The notes: generated by a model not told the origin, from the letters alone. 64,000 nt of DNA from Pseudomonas nunensis (GCF_024296925.1 NZ_CP101125.1:3226501-3290500), one strand, 5' to 3'. Counted from the stretch's first letter, positions 42,151 to 52,567 are shown. Numbers and translations: made by a program.

Positions 42151-44760
42151 GTGCTTGAAGCCTACCGCAAACATATCGAAGAGCGTGCAGCACTGGGTAT
42201 CGTTCCCCAGCCGCTTAACGCCGAACAAACTGCAGGCCTGGTCGAGCTGCTGAAGAATCCCCCGGCTGGCGAAGAAGCTTTCCTCGTTGACCTGATCACC
42301 AATCGCATTCCACCTGGCGTGGACGAAGCAGCCTATGTAAAGGCCGGTTTCCTGTCTGCCCTGGCCAAAGGCGAAGCAACTTCCCCTCTGATCGACAAGA
42401 AGCGCGCTGTTGAACTGCTCGGCACCATGCAGGGCGGCTACAACATCGTGACCCTGGTTGACCTGCTCGACAGCGCCGAACTGGCTCCAGTCGCTGCCGC
42501 TCAACTCAAGCACACCCTGCTGATGTTCGATGCGTTCCATGACGTCGCGGAAAAAGCCCGCAACGGCAACGAACACGCCAAAGGCGTGATTCAGTCCTGG
42601 GCTGACGGCGAGTGGTTCCGCAACCGTCCGACCCTGGCCGACAAGATCAGCCTGCGCGTGTTCAAGGTCACCGGCGAAACCAACACCGACGACCTGTCCC
42701 CTGCCCCGGACGCCTGGTCCCGCCCGGACATCCCGCTGCACGCCCTGGCCATGCTGAAAATGGCCCGTGAAGGCATCGTGCCTGACGCCCAAGGCGTTAC
42801 CGGCCCGATGAAGCAGATCGAAGAAATGCGCGGTCAAGGCTTCCCTATCGCCTACGTCGGTGACGTGGTCGGTACTGGTTCGTCGCGTAAATCGGCAACC
42901 AACTCCGTACTGTGGTTCTTCGGCGACGACGTTCCTTACGTGCCGAACAAGCGCGCTGGCGGTTTCTGCTTCGGCAGCAAAATCGCTCCAATCTTCTACA
43001 ACACCATGGAAGATGCCGGCGCACTGCCAATCGAGTTCGACGTAACCAACATGAACATGGGCGACGTGATCGACCTGTACCCGCATGCTGGCAAAGTCTG
43101 CAAACACGGCACCGACGAAGTCCTGACCACCTTCGAAATGAAGACTCCGGTGCTGTTGGACGAAGTTCGTGCCGGCGGCCGTATCCCGCTGATCATCGGC
43201 CGTGGCCTGACCGACAAGGCGCGTGCCGAACTGGGCCTGGGCCCAACCGACCTGTTCAAACTGCCTGAAGCACCTGTCGACACCGGCAAGGGCTACACCC
43301 TGGCACAGAAAATGGTCGGCAAGGCGTGCGGTTTGCCAGAAGGCAAAGGCGTTCGTCCTGGCACCTACTGCGAACCGAAGATGACCACCGTCGGTTCCCA
43401 GGACACCACCGGTCCTATGACCCGTGACGAACTGAAAGACCTGGCGTGCCTGGGCTTCTCGACCGATCTGGTGATGCAGTCCTTCTGCCACACCGCGGCT
43501 TACCCTAAGCCAATCGACGTGACCACCCACCACACCCTGCCAGACTTCATCATGACCCGCGGCGGCGTTTCCCTGCGTCCGGGCGACGGCATCATCCACA
43601 GCTGGCTGAACCGCATGCTGCTGCCGGACACCGTCGGTACCGGTGGTGACTCCCACACCCGTTTCCCGATGGGCATTTCGTTCCCGGCCGGTTCCGGTCT
43701 GGTTGCGTTTGCTGCTGCCACCGGCGTTATGCCGCTGGACATGCCGGAATCGATCCTGGTGCGCTTCAAAGGCAAAATGCAACCGGGCGTTACCCTGCGC
43801 GACCTGGTTCACGCCATTCCTTACTTCGCGATTCAGGCTGGCCTGCTGACCGTCGAGAAGAAAGGCAAGAAGAACGCTTTCTCCGGCCGCATCCTGGAAA
43901 TCGAAGGCCTGGACAACCTGAGCATCGAACAAGCTTTCGAGCTGTCTGACGCCTCGGCTGAACGTTCGGCTGCCGGTTGCACCATCAAGCTGTCGAAAGA
44001 GTCGATCACCGAGTACCTGAACTCCAACATCACCCTGCTGCGCTGGATGATCGGCGAAGGCTACGGCGATGCACGTACTCTGGAACGTCGCGCTCAAGCG
44101 ATGGAAGCCTGGGTTGCCAACCCTGAGCTGATGGTTGCCGATGCTGACGCCGAATACGCTGAAATCATCGAAATCGACCTGGCCGACATCAAAGAGCCTG
44201 TGCTCTGCGCGCCAAACGATCCGGACGACGCCCGTCTGCTGTCCAGCGTTGCTGGCGAGAAGATCGACGAAGTGTTCATCGGTTCGTGCATGACCAACAT
44301 CGGTCACTTCCGCGCTGCCGGTAAACTGCTGGATCAGGTCAAGGGTCAGCTGCCAACCCGTCTGTGGCTGTCGCCGCCGACCAAAATGGACGCTCACCAA
44401 CTGACCGAAGAAGGCTACTACGGCATCTACGGCAAGGCTGGCGCACGCATGGAAATGCCAGGCTGCTCGCTGTGCATGGGTAACCAGGCACGTGTAGAGC
44501 CGAATTCGACTGTTGTGTCGACTTCGACCCGTAACTTCCCGAACCGTCTGGGTGACGGCGCGAACGTTTACCTGGCTTCGGCTGAGTTGGCGTCCGTTGC
44601 TTCCATCCTGGGTCGCCTGCCGACCGTCGAGGAGTACATGGAATACGCTGGCAAGATCGACAGCATGGCGGCTGATGTTTACCGCTACCTGTCCTTCGAC
44701 CAGATTGCCGAGTTCCGTGAAGCTGCTGCGAACGCCAACATTCCGGTCGTTCAAGCCTAA
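42151..44760 (+). CDS. acnB: Aconitate hydratase B / 2-methylisocitrate dehydratase
   Basis: TCA-cycle enzyme of 869 aa that interconverts citrate and isocitrate and can dehydrate 2-methylisocitrate. It has the AcnB order: N-terminal HEAT-like domain ([16 protein letters not shown], with a GTG start at 42151), swivel domain, then the catalytic domains. Cluster cysteines are visible in [21 protein letters not shown] and [32 protein letters not shown] and GGDSHTRFP are also typical. GAGGG lies 8 nt before the GTG. Codon use is strongly biased, as for a highly expressed gene. Terminator at 44775. Confidence 0.97.
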   Translation: MLEAYRKHIEERAALGIVPQPLNAEQTAGLVELLKNPPAGEEAFLVDLITNRIPPGVDEAAYVKAGFLSALAKGEATSPLIDKKRAVELLGTMQGGYNIVTLVDLLDSAELAPVAAAQLKHTLLMFDAFHDVAEKARNGNEHAKGVIQSWADGEWFRNRPTLADKISLRVFKVTGETNTDDLSPAPDAWSRPDIPLHALAMLKMAREGIVPDAQGVTGPMKQIEEMRGQGFPIAYVGDVVGTGSSRKSATNSVLWFFGDDVPYVPNKRAGGFCFGSKIAPIFYNTMEDAGALPIEFDVTNMNMGDVIDLYPHAGKVCKHGTDEVLTTFEMKTPVLLDEVRAGGRIPLIIGRGLTDKARAELGLGPTDLFKLPEAPVDTGKGYTLAQKMVGKACGLPEGKGVRPGTYCEPKMTTVGSQDTTGPMTRDELKDLACLGFSTDLVMQSFCHTAAYPKPIDVTTHHTLPDFIMTRGGVSLRPGDGIIHSWLNRMLLPDTVGTGGDSHTRFPMGISFPAGSGLVAFAAATGVMPLDMPESILVRFKGKMQPGVTLRDLVHAIPYFAIQAGLLTVEKKGKKNAFSGRILEIEGLDNLSIEQAFELSDASAERSAAGCTIKLSKESITEYLNSNITLLRWMIGEGYGDARTLERRAQAMEAWVANPELMVADADAEYAEIIEIDLADIKEPVLCAPNDPDDARLLSSVAGEKIDEVFIGSCMTNIGHFRAAGKLLDQVKGQLPTRLWLSPPTKMDAHQLTEEGYYGIYGKAGARMEMPGCSLCMGNQARVEPNSTVVSTSTRNFPNRLGDGANVYLASAELASVASILGRLPTVEEYMEYAGKIDSMAADVYRYLSFDQIAEFREAAANANIPVVQA

Positions 44761-44774
44761 CGCTGCAACGCAAT

Positions 44775-44814
44775 AAAAAACGCCGCCCATCGCGAGATGG
44801 AGCGGCGTTTTTTT
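44775..44814 (+). terminator. Intrinsic terminator of acnB
   Basis: Stem ACGCCGC with GCGGCGT, extended by CCATC/GATGG, flanked by A6 before and T7 after. It starts 15 bp downstream of the acnB stop. The symmetrical A/T flanks could make it bidirectional. Confidence 0.9.
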
Positions 44815-44843
44815 ATGCCCGTAAGATTCACGCTGAACCCCCT

Positions 44844-44932
44844 TGTGGGAGCGGGCTTGCTCGCGAAGGCGGTGTATCAGTCACATCATTGCTGGATGAC
44901 ACACCGCTTTCGCGAGCAAGCCCGCTCCCACA
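44844..44932. repeat. REPIN (type A)
   Basis: Inverted pair of type A cores with a 41-bp centre. It ends 6 bp before the stop codon of the convergent sulP gene. Confidence 0.9.
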
Positions 44933-44937
44933 AGGGG

Positions 44938-46584
44938 TTATGTGGATGGCTTTAGGGCTTGTTGGACCGCACCATCGACACTCAACCCACTGAGTACCAC
45001 CTGCTCCAACTCCTGCGCCGGCAACAACGCCAGCACCGCTTTGGCCTCGTGCTTGAGTCGCGCCAGGATCAACAACTTGTCCTCCGCCCGCACCTGCAAA
45101 AAGAACGCTTCCAGCGCTTCGATGCTGGTGCCGTCCAGATCGGGCGACTCTTCCAGGCTGAGAATGATCGTGTGCACGGGTGGCGACGCATGCCGGGCCA
45201 GCCTCAGCGCGCCGCCGAGAATCCGTTCCACATTGGCAAAAAACAGCGCCTCACTGGGCCGCACAATCAGCACGCCAGGGATCTGCATGGCATCAGGATG
45301 GCGTTGCACATCAACGTAATCGTGACCGCCGTCCATTTGCCCCAGCACTTGGATATCTGCCGATGACATCTGCTTGAGCATCAGCACCACGCTGATCGCC
45401 ACCGCCACCAGCAAGCCGTCCAGCACACCCAACACCAGCACCGCCGCCACCGCGCAGATCACCAGCACACGGTCGCGACGCCAGATGAAATAACGGCCCA
45501 ATGGCTGCAGGCTCAAGCCTCGCGCCAGGGCATGAATGACGATGGCGGCCAGCACCGGTTCAGGCGTCAGGGCGATGTAGGGCAACACCGTCAGGACGAT
45601 CAGCAACACCACCGCCGCCGCAACCATACCGGCCAGCCGTGACCCGGCACCCGCTGCCTCGTTCGCCGAGGTCGCGGAGTAACCGGCGCCCGCCGGCATG
45701 CCATGAAACAGGCCGGACAACAGATTCGCCGCGCCGAGGGCCAGCAGGTCGCGGTTCGAGTAGACCCGGTCGCCATGCTTGAGCGCAAAGGAGCTGATCG
45801 AGCCGTAGGATTCGGCGTACAGAATCATCACCATGGCAAACGCCAGTTCCCCGAGGCGCAGCCAGTCGGCAAACGGCAACACCGGCAGCCGGGGCACTTC
45901 CAGGCTCAGGTCAATCACGCCGATCAGGTCCACCCCGTAGGCCGGCAGGTTCAGCCACTGGCCGGCGGCGATGCCGAGCGCCACCACCAGCAATCCGCCC
46001 GGCACCCGCCGAAACCGCGCGCACACCCACAACACCAGCAGTGCCACCGCCGCGACCAGCAAGCCGACGCGGTTCCACTGCGGCCACTGTTCCAGCAGTT
46101 GCGGGACGAAACGGATCAGGTTGCCGTTGCTCAGGTGCACGTCAACAATGCTCGCGACCTGCTTGAGGATGATGGTCGCCGCCAGGCCCAGGGCAAAGCC
46201 ACGCAGTACCGGTTTGGCGATAAAAGAGGTGACGCTGCCGAGCTTGAACAGCCCGGCCAGCAGGAAGAACCCGCCGGTGACCAGCACCAGGCCGATGGCC
46301 AGGGTCATGCGCAGGCCGGCTTCGCCATTGGCCAACGTGGCGGTGGCAGCTGCGAGAACCGCCGCCGAAGATGAGGTCGCGGAAACAATGGCAAAGCGGC
46401 TGGTACCCAGCAGTCCGTAGCACAGCAAACCGGCAAACAGCGCGATCACCCCGGCCTGGGGCGGCACGGCGGCGATACTGGAGTAGGCCACCGCCTCCGG
46501 TAACAGCAAACCGGCAATCGACAGCCCGGCCAAGAGGTCTCGCCAACGGTTGGGATTATCGGCAAGGGACAGCGCACGAGCCAT
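44938..46584 (-). CDS. SulP-family anion transporter with STAS domain
   Basis: A 548-aa transporter. The membrane domain (about residues 15-390) starts with LLAGLSIAGLLLPEAVAYSS, the SulP signature, and includes ANLLSGLFHGMPAGAGYSAT. The cytoplasmic STAS domain is about 430-545 (GVLIVRPSEALFFANVERIL, DLDGTSIEALEAF). Substrate may be sulfate, bicarbonate or a dicarboxylate. ATG 46584 with GGAGA 7 nt upstream is preferred over an upstream frame start. The stop lies at the very edge of a REPIN. Confidence 0.93.
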   Translation of the reverse strand: MARALSLADNPNRWRDLLAGLSIAGLLLPEAVAYSSIAAVPPQAGVIALFAGLLCYGLLGTSRFAIVSATSSSAAVLAAATATLANGEAGLRMTLAIGLVLVTGGFFLLAGLFKLGSVTSFIAKPVLRGFALGLAATIILKQVASIVDVHLSNGNLIRFVPQLLEQWPQWNRVGLLVAAVALLVLWVCARFRRVPGGLLVVALGIAAGQWLNLPAYGVDLIGVIDLSLEVPRLPVLPFADWLRLGELAFAMVMILYAESYGSISSFALKHGDRVYSNRDLLALGAANLLSGLFHGMPAGAGYSATSANEAAGAGSRLAGMVAAAVVLLIVLTVLPYIALTPEPVLAAIVIHALARGLSLQPLGRYFIWRRDRVLVICAVAAVLVLGVLDGLLVAVAISVVLMLKQMSSADIQVLGQMDGGHDYVDVQRHPDAMQIPGVLIVRPSEALFFANVERILGGALRLARHASPPVHTIILSLEESPDLDGTSIEALEAFFLQVRAEDKLLILARLKHEAKAVLALLPAQELEQVVLSGLSVDGAVQQALKPST

Positions 46585-46690
46585 GAAGCGTCTCCAGAGA
46601 AAATCGACAGGCCGTCGAAGACGCGTCAATGAAGGCTCTAGGTTAGCCGTTTATCGGGCTCGGCGTGTGCTCTGGGTCATGGCGTACGCC

Positions 46691-46722
46691 ATAAAAAACG
46701 CCGCTCCTTCCGTAGGAGCGGC
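46691..46722 (-). terminator. Intrinsic terminator hairpin
   Basis: GCCGCTCC pairs with GGAGCGGC across a 7-nt loop. On the minus strand it is followed by six T, so it suits transcripts of the serine/threonine permease gene that starts at 48144. Confidence 0.8.
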
Positions 46723-46750
46723 GCTTTGTTATGCCTGTATGAAGATCACC

Positions 46751-46840
46751 TGTGGGAGCGGGCTTGCTCGCGAAGGCGGTGCATCAGCCAATATCACTGC
46801 TGAATGACACACCGCTTTCGCGAGCAAGCCCGCTCCCACA
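46751..46840. repeat. REPIN (type A)
   Basis: Inverted pair of type A cores between the permease stop and the terminator at 46691. Confidence 0.9.
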
Positions 46841-46863
46841 AGGTATTCAGCATCTTCTGATAC

Positions 46864-48144
46864 TTAAGCTGTCAGCGAATAAACCAACGCCGAAATCGCC
46901 ACCAGGCCCACCGCCGTGACAAACACGTTGGACGCCTGGCCGCGATAGCGCGCCATGGCCGGCACTTTGCGGATCGCGTACATCGGCATCAGGAACAGGA
47001 TCGCCGCGATAACCGGGCCACCGAGGGTTTCGATCATGCCGAGGATGCTCGGGTTCAGGGTCGCGACGATCCAGCAAACCACCAACATAAATGCAGCGGT
47101 CATGCGGTCCAGGGCTTTGGGCGACGGACGCTTGCCGCTCTTCACGATCAGGCCTTTCAAGCCTTCGCTGGCGCCGATGTAGTGGCCCAGGAACGACTTG
47201 GAAATCGCCACGAAAGCAATCAACGGCGCGGCGAAGGCGATGGTCGGGTTGCTGAAGTGGTTGGCCAGGTACGACAGGATCGACAGGTTCTGCGCCTTGG
47301 CTTCGGCCAGTTGCGCCGGGGACAGGGTCAGCACGCAACTGAAGACGAAGAACAGCACCATCACCACCATCAAGGCGTGGGCGCGGGACAGGATCTGCGA
47401 GCTGCGCTCTTCAGCGTGTTCGCCGTAGCGACGCTTCTGGTCCACCGCAAACGCCGAGATGATCGGCGAGTGGTTGAACGAGAACACCATCACCGGGATC
47501 GCCAGCCACAACGTGTGCAGCAGTGCCGACGGTTCAGGCAGCGTGGACGCGGTGCTGAGGATGCCACCGTTCCAGTGTGGAATCAGGAACACTGCCAGGA
47601 ACAGCAGCGCAACGATGAACGGATAGACCATCAGGCTCATGGCCTTGACGATCACCTGCTCGCCGCAACGCACCACCGCGAGCAGGCCGAGGATCAGCAC
47701 GAACGACAGAATCGCCCGTGGCGGCGGCATGATGTGCAGTTGATGTTCGAGGAAGCTGCCAACGGTGTTGGTCAGCGCCACGCTGTAGATCAGCAGGATC
47801 GGGAAGATCGCGAAGAAGTACAGCAAGGTGATCAGCGCACCGGCCTTGATGCCGAAGTGTTCTTCGACCACTTCGGTGATGTCCGCGCCTTCGCGACCGG
47901 ACAACACGAAACGGGTCAGGCCACGGTGGGCATAAAACGTCATCGGGAACGCCAATACCGCCAGCACCAGCAGCGGCCAGAAACCGCCCAGGCCCGCGTT
48001 GATCGGCAGAAACAAAGTACCGGCCCCGATCGCCGTGCCAAACAGGCCGAGCATCCAGGTTGTGTCTTGGCGATTCCAGCCTTCAATAACTACTGGTTTC
48101 GCCGCTACATAGCGTTCGTCGACGCTATTGGCCTGATCATTCAT
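46864..48144 (-). CDS. Serine/threonine permease, HAAAP family (SdaC-like)
   Basis: A 426-aa inner-membrane transporter with eleven hydrophobic segments. The hydroxy/aromatic amino-acid permease signature is WMLGLFGTAIGAGTLFLPIN at residues 36-55, matching SdaC/TdcC. FSFNHSPIISAFAVDQ and FVAISKSFLGHYIGASEG are also as in SdaC. Proton-coupled serine uptake is the likely job. ATG 48144 begins the conserved protein. Confidence 0.92.
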   Translation of the reverse strand: MNDQANSVDERYVAAKPVVIEGWNRQDTTWMLGLFGTAIGAGTLFLPINAGLGGFWPLLVLAVLAFPMTFYAHRGLTRFVLSGREGADITEVVEEHFGIKAGALITLLYFFAIFPILLIYSVALTNTVGSFLEHQLHIMPPPRAILSFVLILGLLAVVRCGEQVIVKAMSLMVYPFIVALLFLAVFLIPHWNGGILSTASTLPEPSALLHTLWLAIPVMVFSFNHSPIISAFAVDQKRRYGEHAEERSSQILSRAHALMVVMVLFFVFSCVLTLSPAQLAEAKAQNLSILSYLANHFSNPTIAFAAPLIAFVAISKSFLGHYIGASEGLKGLIVKSGKRPSPKALDRMTAAFMLVVCWIVATLNPSILGMIETLGGPVIAAILFLMPMYAIRKVPAMARYRGQASNVFVTAVGLVAISALVYSLTA

Positions 48145-48557
48145 CCGGTGGGATCTCCGCATTCCGGTCAGTTGCTACCCGGTCAGGACGAGTCGGAAAA
48201 ACCCGACAGGCAGCGCCCTGGCCGAAACAGGGGCGCGATTGTCCGGGATTAATGAACAGAAGCAAAGACTTAGCTGAGGAGCGGTTATGCGGATCAGATG
48301 CCAAAAGCGCCGCGAGGCCGCAGTGGCAGCGACTTATAGACCTGTGGGAGCGGGCTTGCTCGCGAAGGCGGTGTGTCAGTCGACATCATTGTTAACTGAT
48401 CCACCGCCTTCGCGAGCAAGCCCGCTCCCACATTGGATTGTTGTTGGCCTTGTGTCGGATTTAATAGATGCTCTGAAAAATCTATTTAATAAAAGACAGC
48501 TGTCATGTATTTTCGATCTCACCTGCTGACCGGCAGCTTCACTCGCGGAGCTCTCCC
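48145..48557. other. 413-bp gap between the permease and tautomerase genes
   Basis: Divergent promoter region. It contains the REPIN at 48343-48432 and a small dyad GTCGG-AAAAA-CCGAC near 48190-48206, close to the permease start. No gene was recognised. Confidence 0.6.
48343..48432. repeat. REPIN (type A)
   Basis: Inverted pair of type A cores with a 42-bp centre in the divergent permease/tautomerase gap. Confidence 0.9.
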
Positions 48558-48941
48558 ATGCCACTCGTTCGCATCGACATCAAAAAACACCAGGACCCGA
48601 CCTTCGCCAAGCGTGTCGGCCAACTGATCTACGCGGCGATGCACAGCACCATCAACGTCCCCGAGAACGACAACTTCCAGATCCTCGCCGAACACGATGA
48701 GAACCACTTCATATACGACCCGACCTTCATGGGCATCAACCGCACCGATGGCTTGGTGATCATCCAGATCACGCTGATGGAAGGCCGCACCACCGAGCTG
48801 AAAAAACTGCTCTACAAGACCATTGCCGAGAGCCTGAATACTGAACTGGGCGTACGCCTGGAAGATGTGTTTATCAATCTGGTGGAGGTCAAGCGCGAGA
48901 ACTGGTCGTTCGGCAATGGCATCGGTCAATTTGCTGGCTAA
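48558..48941 (+). CDS. Tautomerase-superfamily protein
   Basis: A 127-aa protein of the 4-oxalocrotonate tautomerase superfamily, long form. MPLVRIDIKK leaves Pro1 exposed after Met removal, the catalytic base of the family. The middle carries DGLVIIQITLMEGRTTELKK, and the second half repeats the beta-alpha-beta pattern (VFINLVEVKRENWSFGNG). It resembles proteins of the cis-CaaD/MSAD-like and tautomerase_2 groups. Substrate unknown. The TetR regulator gene downstream in the same direction may control it. Confidence 0.9.
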   Translation: MPLVRIDIKKHQDPTFAKRVGQLIYAAMHSTINVPENDNFQILAEHDENHFIYDPTFMGINRTDGLVIIQITLMEGRTTELKKLLYKTIAESLNTELGVRLEDVFINLVEVKRENWSFGNGIGQFAG

Positions 48942-49033
48942 GCGGTCTAACTCGTCACCTCGTCAGGGAGACACGGCGCCGGCAGTTGCCTAAGATGCCG
49001 GTCATCGATACGTTTTAAGAATGTGAGCAGCCC

Positions 49034-49633
49034 ATGCCCCGAGTCTCCCGCAAACAAGCCGAACTCAACCGCGAAATCATCGTCGAGGCCGCCACGCGGC
49101 TGTTTCGTGAGCGCGGCCTGCATGGGATCAGCGTCGTCGACGTGATGGGCGCCGCCGGTCTGACTCACGGCGGGTTCTACGGACACTTCGAGTCCAAGGA
49201 AGCCCTGGCGCAAGAGGCCTGCAGCCGGGCGTTCAGCCAATCGCTGGAACGCTGGAAGCAGAGAATCGACGACAGCAGCGACCCACTCTCGGCCCGCGAA
49301 AGCATCATCGCGCCGTACCTGTCAGTGGCCAATCGCGACAATCCGGGGGAAAGCTGCCCGGTGACCGCGTTTGCCGGCGATATGTGCCACGAAACGGCTG
49401 AAAGCGGTTTGCACCAGACCTACACCCAAGGCCTGGAAGCCTTGCTGCAAATGCTCACGCCGCTGATGGGTGCAGATCAGCCCGAAGCCAATCGGCAACG
49501 GGCGCTGGTGGATTACTCGCTGATGGTCGGCGCCCTGACCCTGGCCCGGGCGACTCGCGGGGAGGCGTTGTCCGAGGAAATCCTCGATGCGGCGCGAGGT
49601 TTTCTGTCGGCGGACACCACGCCGGTCGCGTAA
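49034..49633 (+). CDS. TetR-family transcriptional regulator
   Basis: A 199-aa repressor-type protein. The N-terminal helix-turn-helix reads ATRLFRERGLHGISVVDVMG then LTHGGFYGHFESKEALAQEA. The C-terminal ligand domain has CPVTAFAGDMCHETAESG, seen in the subgroup often next to oxidoreductase or tautomerase genes. Ligand unknown. Confidence 0.93.
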   Translation: MPRVSRKQAELNREIIVEAATRLFRERGLHGISVVDVMGAAGLTHGGFYGHFESKEALAQEACSRAFSQSLERWKQRIDDSSDPLSARESIIAPYLSVANRDNPGESCPVTAFAGDMCHETAESGLHQTYTQGLEALLQMLTPLMGADQPEANRQRALVDYSLMVGALTLARATRGEALSEEILDAARGFLSADTTPVA

Positions 49634-49647
49634 TCAGCCACGCTTTT

Positions 49648-49747
49648 AAAAGATCGCAGGCTTCACCAGCTCCTACACTGAACGCATTCGTCGACACAGG
49701 GTCGATTAACGCAATCCGTAGGAGCTGCCGAAGGCTGCGATCTTTTG
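49648..49747. repeat. Type C inverted repeat
   Basis: A third repeat family. AAAGATCGCAGGCTTCACC at the left is answered by GGAGCTGCCGAAGGCTGCG at the right, so the arms (about 28 bp each) are imperfect inverted copies. One degenerate unit of the same family is at 35229-35252. Confidence 0.8.
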
Positions 49748-49846
49748 ATCTTTCCGGCGATCTTTGGTAATTGCCAAACCGCTCTGGAATCAGCAATCTG
49801 AGACGACTTACGAGCCCCGACATTTCGATGCCCACAGGAGCCCAGC

Positions 49847-50812
49847 ATGACTGCAACCGTCCTGGTATTGGTTGAAACCATCAATGACTATTTACCGATT
49901 CTCGAACATCAGGGCTTTCATCTGATTCTGGCGCCTACGCCTGCCGAACGAGCCCAAGCCATAGCCTCACACGGATCGCGCATCGATGCCGTGCTGACTC
50001 GCGGCCCGCTGGGTTTATATGCCGAAGAGATTGCCGAGCTGCCCGCGCTGAAAATCATCTGCGTGATCGGCGCCGGTTATGAACACGTCGACCTGCAAGC
50101 AGCCAGCGACCGTGGCATTACCGTAACCAATGGCGCCGGGGTCAATGCCTCGTCGGTGGCCGACCATGCGATGGCGTTGTTGTTGTCGCTGGTGCGTGAC
50201 ATTCCCCGGGCCGATGCCGCCGTGCGCCGTGGCGAATGGCCGAAGATCATGCGCCCTTCCCTGGCCGGCAAACGCCTGGGCATTCTCGGGCTGGGGGCGG
50301 TCGGTATGGCGATCGCCAAGCGTGCGGGCAACGGCTTCGACATGAGCGTGAGTTATCACAATCGTCAGCACCGTAGCGATGTGCCCTACAGCTACTGCTC
50401 GACGCCGACGGAACTGGCCCGGGCTTCGGACTTTTTGATCGTCGCCACGCCTGGCGGAGTGGGCACGCAGCACTTGATCAACCGCCAGGTGCTGGACGCA
50501 CTGGGGCCTAACGGCTTTCTGGTCAACATTGCCCGGGCCAGCGTCGTGGTCACGGCGGATCTGATCAGCGCCCTGGAACAACGAAGAATTGGTGGCGCCG
50601 CGCTGGATGTGTTCGACCACGAACCCAAAGTCCCCGACGCCCTCAAGGCCTTGACCAACGTGATCCTGACACCCCATGTCGCCGGCCTGTCCCCGGAAGC
50701 GACCCAAGGCACCGTGGAACTGGTGGGCAAAAACCTGGTGGCATTCTTTGCCGGCCGTCCGGTGTTGACGCCGATTACGTTACCGATGTCTGTGATTACC
50801 CGGACGGTCTGA
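49847..50812 (+). CDS. D-isomer-specific 2-hydroxyacid dehydrogenase
   Basis: A 321-aa NAD(P)H-dependent enzyme resembling hydroxypyruvate/glyoxylate and hydroxyphenylpyruvate reductases. The cofactor loop is ILGLGAVGMAIAKRA. Catalytic residues are Arg in NIARASVV, Glu in DVFDHEPKVP, and His in LTPHVAGLS. The VIGAGYEHVDLQAASDRGI segment is also typical. ATG 49847 follows AGGAG. Substrate unassigned. Confidence 0.92.
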   Translation: MTATVLVLVETINDYLPILEHQGFHLILAPTPAERAQAIASHGSRIDAVLTRGPLGLYAEEIAELPALKIICVIGAGYEHVDLQAASDRGITVTNGAGVNASSVADHAMALLLSLVRDIPRADAAVRRGEWPKIMRPSLAGKRLGILGLGAVGMAIAKRAGNGFDMSVSYHNRQHRSDVPYSYCSTPTELARASDFLIVATPGGVGTQHLINRQVLDALGPNGFLVNIARASVVVTADLISALEQRRIGGAALDVFDHEPKVPDALKALTNVILTPHVAGLSPEATQGTVELVGKNLVAFFAGRPVLTPITLPMSVITRTV

Positions 50813-50843
50813 CCCCAGACTTCCCGACCATACACACAACCCT

Positions 50844-51469
50844 TGTGGGAGCGGGCTTGCTCGCGAAGAGGCCGGGTCAGTCGGCATCATCTTTGACTGA
50901 CACACCGCTTTCGCGAGCAGGCTCGCTCCCACACAGGGGAATGTGGTGTACGCAAATTCCCGACTCACCGCAGAAAAAATGTGGGAGCGAGCTTGCTCGC
51001 GAAGAGGCCGTGTCAGCCGGCATCATTGTTACCTGATACACCGCCTTCGCGAGCAAGCCCGCTCCCACAGGGGGATGTGGTGGATACAAATTCCCGACTC
51101 ATCACCGAAAAAAATGTGGGAGCGAGCCTGCTCGCGAAGAGGCCGTGTCAGCCGGCATCATTGTTACCTGACACGCCGCCATCGCGAGCAAGCCCGCTCC
51201 CACAGGGGAATGCGGTGTATGTAAATTCCCGACTCACCACAAAAAAATGTGTGCGGGCTTGCTCGCAAAAAGGCCGTGTCAGTCGGCATCATTGTTACCT
51301 GACACGCCGCCATCGCGAGCAAGCTCGCTCCCACAGGGGAATGTGGTGTATGCAAATTCCCGACTCACCACCGAAAAAATGTGGGAGCGGGCTTGCTCGC
51401 GAAGAGGCCGTGTCAGTCGGCATCATCGTTGACTGACACACCGCTATCGCGAGCAGGCTCGCTCCCACA
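50844..51469. repeat. Tandem array of five REPINs
   Basis: Five type A REPIN units at 50844-50933, 50980-51069, 51115-51204, 51248-51335 and 51380-51469. They repeat every 132-136 bp. The linkers of about 45 bp are also conserved (AATGTGGTGTA, AAATTCCCGACTCA, then an A-run), so the whole 134-bp unit was duplicated. Unit 4 has a damaged left arm (GTGTGCGGGCTTGCTCGC). The array lies between the dehydrogenase and tssA genes, both of which read toward it. Confidence 0.93.
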
Positions 51470-51491
51470 GTTGTTTTGTGGTGTGTCGAGG

Positions 51492-52565
51492 TTAGAGGAC
51501 GCCCAGTAGCGTCCAAAGCCGCCGCGATTCAGCATCCGCCGAAATCAGTTCTCCCAACAATTCACTCAACGGCTTGTTCCCCCACTCCACCCCGCGCCGG
51601 ATCAAGTACGGCACCGGGCTGTGGGGTTCGGTGCGGGCCAGGTATTCGGCGATCAGCAACAGTTGCCGATACGCCTCTTCACGACTCGCGGGTTCACGAA
51701 ACACCTGCGGCGCTACCGCGACCTCGGCAGGACCTGAAGCCACCACCGGCGCAGTTTCAACAGGAACCTCGGTGGACTGTCGTGGGTGCATGGCGATGAA
51801 CTCCTGAACCAGCGTCAATAACGCCGTGATGACATCCTGCAAGCCTTTGAAGCCCGGCGCCTGGTCGCCGAGATAGGCGTCGCTCCAGGCTTCCAGCCGC
51901 TGCAAATGCTGCAGGCTCAACAACAGGCTGCCTTGGTTGTGAAGCCAGAAGGACAACGGCGTGGCGCGAATCTGCTCGTTGATTTTCTTCTGTTCGCCCC
52001 GGGCGTTTTCCGCCGAGGTTTTCGCGCCCTTGCTGTCATTCACCAGCACCTGCTGCACCTGCAAACGCCGCCAGGCGTCCAGGCATAAACCATCGAATTC
52101 GCCGTTACGCGGCTCCAGCAGCGGCACCCGGGTCAGCAGCACTTCGGTGTAGCGCCGGGCCAGCCATTCGAGCGGGATCACCCGCCACGACTGATCACCG
52201 TCCTCCGCCTGCGGATACAGGTGCTCGGGATAGCGTTCACACAACCCGGCGACCAGCGCCAGACTGCCCGGCAACCCTTCCAGTCCATCCTGATGCAACC
52301 ACGCCTCGCCAAGCCAGGCACTGAGCATCAAGTCTTTGCTGCGCTCCAGCAGCAGGCTCGTTGTCAGTTTCTCCAGCTCGGGCCATTGCGCACGTTTGAT
52401 CGACGACTGCCAAACCCCGGTCGGCAGGCTCGTATCGTCCTCTCGGCGCAGCTCCCGGGCCTGGTCGAATTCACGTTCATAACGCAAATCCTGACCACAA
52501 GGCGCCTCGCTGCTGATCGGTTCCAGCAAGCGGTCAATCAATTCCGGCAGCGGTGTCGAAGGCAT
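51492..52565 (-). CDS. tssA: Type VI secretion protein TssA (ImpA-N)
   Basis: A 357-aa T6SS cap/priming protein with the ImpA N-terminal domain (LLEPISSEAPCGQDLRYE, WPELEKLTTSLLLERSKDLM, and WLGEAWLHQDGLEGLPGSLA). The C-terminal region REEAYRQLLLIAEYLARTEP then SPVPYLIRRGVEWGNKPLSE is the conserved short-form TssA end. ATG 52565 is 2 bp beyond the tssM stop with GGAGG upstream. It is the last gene of the tssJKLMA operon, as in the HSI-III order. Confidence 0.93.
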   Translation of the reverse strand: MPSTPLPELIDRLLEPISSEAPCGQDLRYEREFDQARELRREDDTSLPTGVWQSSIKRAQWPELEKLTTSLLLERSKDLMLSAWLGEAWLHQDGLEGLPGSLALVAGLCERYPEHLYPQAEDGDQSWRVIPLEWLARRYTEVLLTRVPLLEPRNGEFDGLCLDAWRRLQVQQVLVNDSKGAKTSAENARGEQKKINEQIRATPLSFWLHNQGSLLLSLQHLQRLEAWSDAYLGDQAPGFKGLQDVITALLTLVQEFIAMHPRQSTEVPVETAPVVASGPAEVAVAPQVFREPASREEAYRQLLLIAEYLARTEPHSPVPYLIRRGVEWGNKPLSELLGELISADAESRRLWTLLGVL

Positions 52566-52567
52566 AT

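Noticed and set aside
42055..44790. Open frame of 911 codons on the strand opposite acnB
   Set aside because: It mirrors acnB, whose strong codon bias leaves few stops in the antisense frame. The translation has no recognisable domain and acnB is certain.
50943..51436. Several open frames of 60-150 codons in the REPIN array
   Set aside because: They are translations of repeats (recurring SLLAK and REQARSH) and not genes.
50844..51469. CRISPR array at the regularly repeating region
   Set aside because: Repeat units are 90-bp REPINs with palindromic arms and conserved linkers, not short direct repeats with unique spacers; no cas genes nearby.
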